Positions 5,355-6,625 of a stretch of DNA of 6,625 nt are shown here, one piece after another. Under the pieces are notes generated by a model. The model did not search any database. It was not told the origin of the DNA and worked only from the letters and a program-made list of their open reading frames with translations. The stretch is taken from the NCBI GenBank assembly GCA_963656085.1, contig CAVKHV010000074.1, forward strand, positions 1 through 6,625. Reading direction: 5' to 3'. Position numbers and translations under genes: made by a program. This DNA is from CAVALG01 sp963656085 (GTDB lineage Bacteria > Bacillota > Clostridia > Oscillospirales > Acutalibacteraceae). Position 1 is the first letter of the stretch. Each line of letters starts with the position of its first letter.

Positions 5355-6543
5355 AAAAGGACTTATAAAAGCGGTGGCAGTTGTTTCGGCAGTTGTGATA
5401 ACTGCGTTTATGCCTTCCGTTGGTTGGGGCGATATTGTGCCCAAAGCAAAGGCTGCATCATACAGTCAATTGCAGCAACGTTCCAAGGAAATAAGCAACG
5501 AACTGGCACAACTTAAAAAAGACAAAGCATCGCAGGAAGAACTTAAGAAAAAACTTGAAGAGCAGATAGCAAACACGCAGGCACAGATAAATGAATGCAA
5601 CGCAAAGCTGCGTAAATATTCTGCCGAGATTGATAAGTGTCAGGCTCAAATTGATGAAAAAGAGGCGGAAATCAAGGAAACAAAGGCTGAATTCCGTAAA
5701 CGTATGCGCTCTATTTATATGAGCGGCAACACAAGCGGCGACCTTGTTGTGTTGCTTAATTCCGAAAGTGTTTCGGATTATCTGACTATGTCCCAACTTT
5801 CCGTAAACACCTCAAACCGTGACAAAAAACTTGTTAATACTATTGTAAACACGGTTAATGAGATTGAGGCCAACAAAAAGCAGATTGAAACCCAAAAGGC
5901 AAATCAGCAAACTGTACAGGCCGACCTTAAAGCAAAACAGAGCGATTTAAATTCACAGAACAATGAAATAACGTCTGTAATAAGCAAAATTGATTCAAGC
6001 ACCGATAAACTGAACCAAGAACAGCATTCATTGCAGGCTGATATGCAAACCATACTTAACGCAATGAAAAGCAACCAAAACAGCGGCGGTTCGGTCGTAA
6101 ACAAAACAGTCTATGAAGGAACGCTTAAATGGCCCGTGCCCGGATATACAAATCTTTCAAGCGGTTTCGGCCAGCGTTGGGGTACAACACATAAGGGCAT
6201 TGATATTGCAGGCAGCGGAATTAAGGGTAAAGCGATAATTGCGGTCGGCGACGGTGTTATACTTAAATCCGGCAACTCCTGCACACATAACTACAACAAG
6301 ACCGGCAGCTGCGGATGCGGCGGCGGATACGGCAACTACGCTTATCTTAATGTTAACGCCAACGGTGTAAGTTACACTCTGGTTTACGGGCATATGAGTC
6401 AGTGCATAGTATCGGCAGGTCAGCAGGTCAAGGCAGGTCAGATAATAGGCTATGTAGGAACCACGGGGTGGTCAACAGGCCCCCACCTTCACTATGAAGT
6501 ATGGAAAAACGGGCAGAACATCAACCCGATGTCGCTTTATTGA
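5344..6543 (+). CDS. Secreted coiled-coil M23 peptidoglycan endopeptidase (CwlO/PcsB-type FtsEX partner)
   Basis: This is a likely FtsEX-activated hydrolase that cuts peptide cross-links in peptidoglycan. It has 399 residues and a GTG start. A signal peptide (1-37) probably ends at A-K-A. Residues about 40-245 are a charged, Gln/Lys/Glu-rich coiled coil, broken near 120-160 by R-M-R-S-I-Y-M-S-G and an L-L-N-S-E-S-V-S-D-Y segment, as in the PcsB/CwlO-type N-terminal domain. Residues 262-399 are a LytM/M23 domain with zinc ligands H283 and D287 (HKGID) and H383 (HLH), and catalytic histidines H350 and H381. All are intact, so it should be an active enzyme, unlike EnvC. The combination of coiled coil and active M23 domain is not the NlpC/P60 of B. 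subtilis CwlO or the CHAP of PcsB. A Cys-rich insertion (C313, C323, C325) precedes the G-G-G-Y-G-N strand. The cut bond and direct FtsX binding are inferred. Confidence 0.92.
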   Translation: MQFKKGLIKAVAVVSAVVITAFMPSVGWGDIVPKAKAASYSQLQQRSKEISNELAQLKKDKASQEELKKKLEEQIANTQAQINECNAKLRKYSAEIDKCQAQIDEKEAEIKETKAEFRKRMRSIYMSGNTSGDLVVLLNSESVSDYLTMSQLSVNTSNRDKKLVNTIVNTVNEIEANKKQIETQKANQQTVQADLKAKQSDLNSQNNEITSVISKIDSSTDKLNQEQHSLQADMQTILNAMKSNQNSGGSVVNKTVYEGTLKWPVPGYTNLSSGFGQRWGTTHKGIDIAGSGIKGKAIIAVGDGVILKSGNSCTHNYNKTGSCGCGGGYGNYAYLNVNANGVSYTLVYGHMSQCIVSAGQQVKAGQIIGYVGTTGWSTGPHLHYEVWKNGQNINPMSLY

Positions 6544-6573
6544 TTTGGCATTAAAAGTTTTTATATCTTATTT

Positions 6574-6607
6574 TATTGCGGTTGTTTGTTATTAAACAGC
6601 CGCAATA
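6574..6607 (+). terminator. Hairpin after the M23 gene, possible weak terminator
   Basis: TTGCGGTTGTTT at 6576-6587 pairs with AAACAGCCGCAA at 6594-6605 with one G-U wobble, around a 6-nt loop (6588-6593). Two more A-T pairs extend the base to 6574-6607. It starts about 30 bp after the stop codon. The sequence after it is AT-rich but lacks a solid T-run, so termination may be partial, or the hairpin may belong to the leader of a gene beyond the window. Confidence 0.5.
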
Positions 6608-6625
6608 TTCATATATATTACCGAA

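Overview
The window looks like chromosomal DNA from a gut- or rumen-type member of the Clostridia (Ruminococcaceae/Oscillospiraceae-like). This is inferred from the Gram-positive ftsE-ftsX-cell-wall hydrolase arrangement, purine-rich Shine-Dalgarno sites, AT-rich promoter regions around moderately GC genes, and a secreted dockerin protein with cysteine-rich repeats of a kind common in such bacteria. All five genes lie on the + strand. I see no tRNA, rRNA, CRISPR array, transposase or phage gene.

Region 1 (1-2145) is a single transcription unit. An AT-rich stretch with an extended -10 promoter (about 153-161) is followed by a leader of nearly 200 nt that can form hairpins, including a perfect 12-bp inverted repeat. 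It leads into a 576-residue secreted protein: signal peptide, two copies of a cohesin-like beta domain, five copies of a roughly 40-residue Cys/His repeat (one between the two beta domains, four after them), and a C-terminal type I dockerin. A strong intrinsic terminator ends the unit.

Region 2 (2146-2476) is non-coding. It has a short GC-rich block, then a near-consensus sigma-A promoter (TTGAAA, 17 bp, TATAAT) and a leader of about 130 nt containing an 8-bp inverted repeat.

Region 3 (2477-6625) is a probable four-gene operon. It encodes a CdaR/PucR-type transcription factor, the divisome/elongasome ABC transporter-like pair FtsE and FtsX, and a secreted coiled-coil M23 endopeptidase of the CwlO/PcsB type. 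ftsE/ftsX overlap by 4 bp and ftsX/M23 by 11 bp, which suggests translational coupling. FtsEX is expected to use ATP hydrolysis to activate the adjacent coiled-coil hydrolase outside the membrane. The regulator ends only 50 bp before ftsE, so its transcript probably continues into the cell-wall genes, although a small GC hairpin lies in that gap. A hairpin at 6574-6607 may end the operon.

Most of the window is conventional. The most unusual items are the cohesin-like/dockerin protein with its structured leader, the coupling of a sugar-diacid-type regulator to ftsEX, and lineage-type insertions in FtsX and in the M23 domain.
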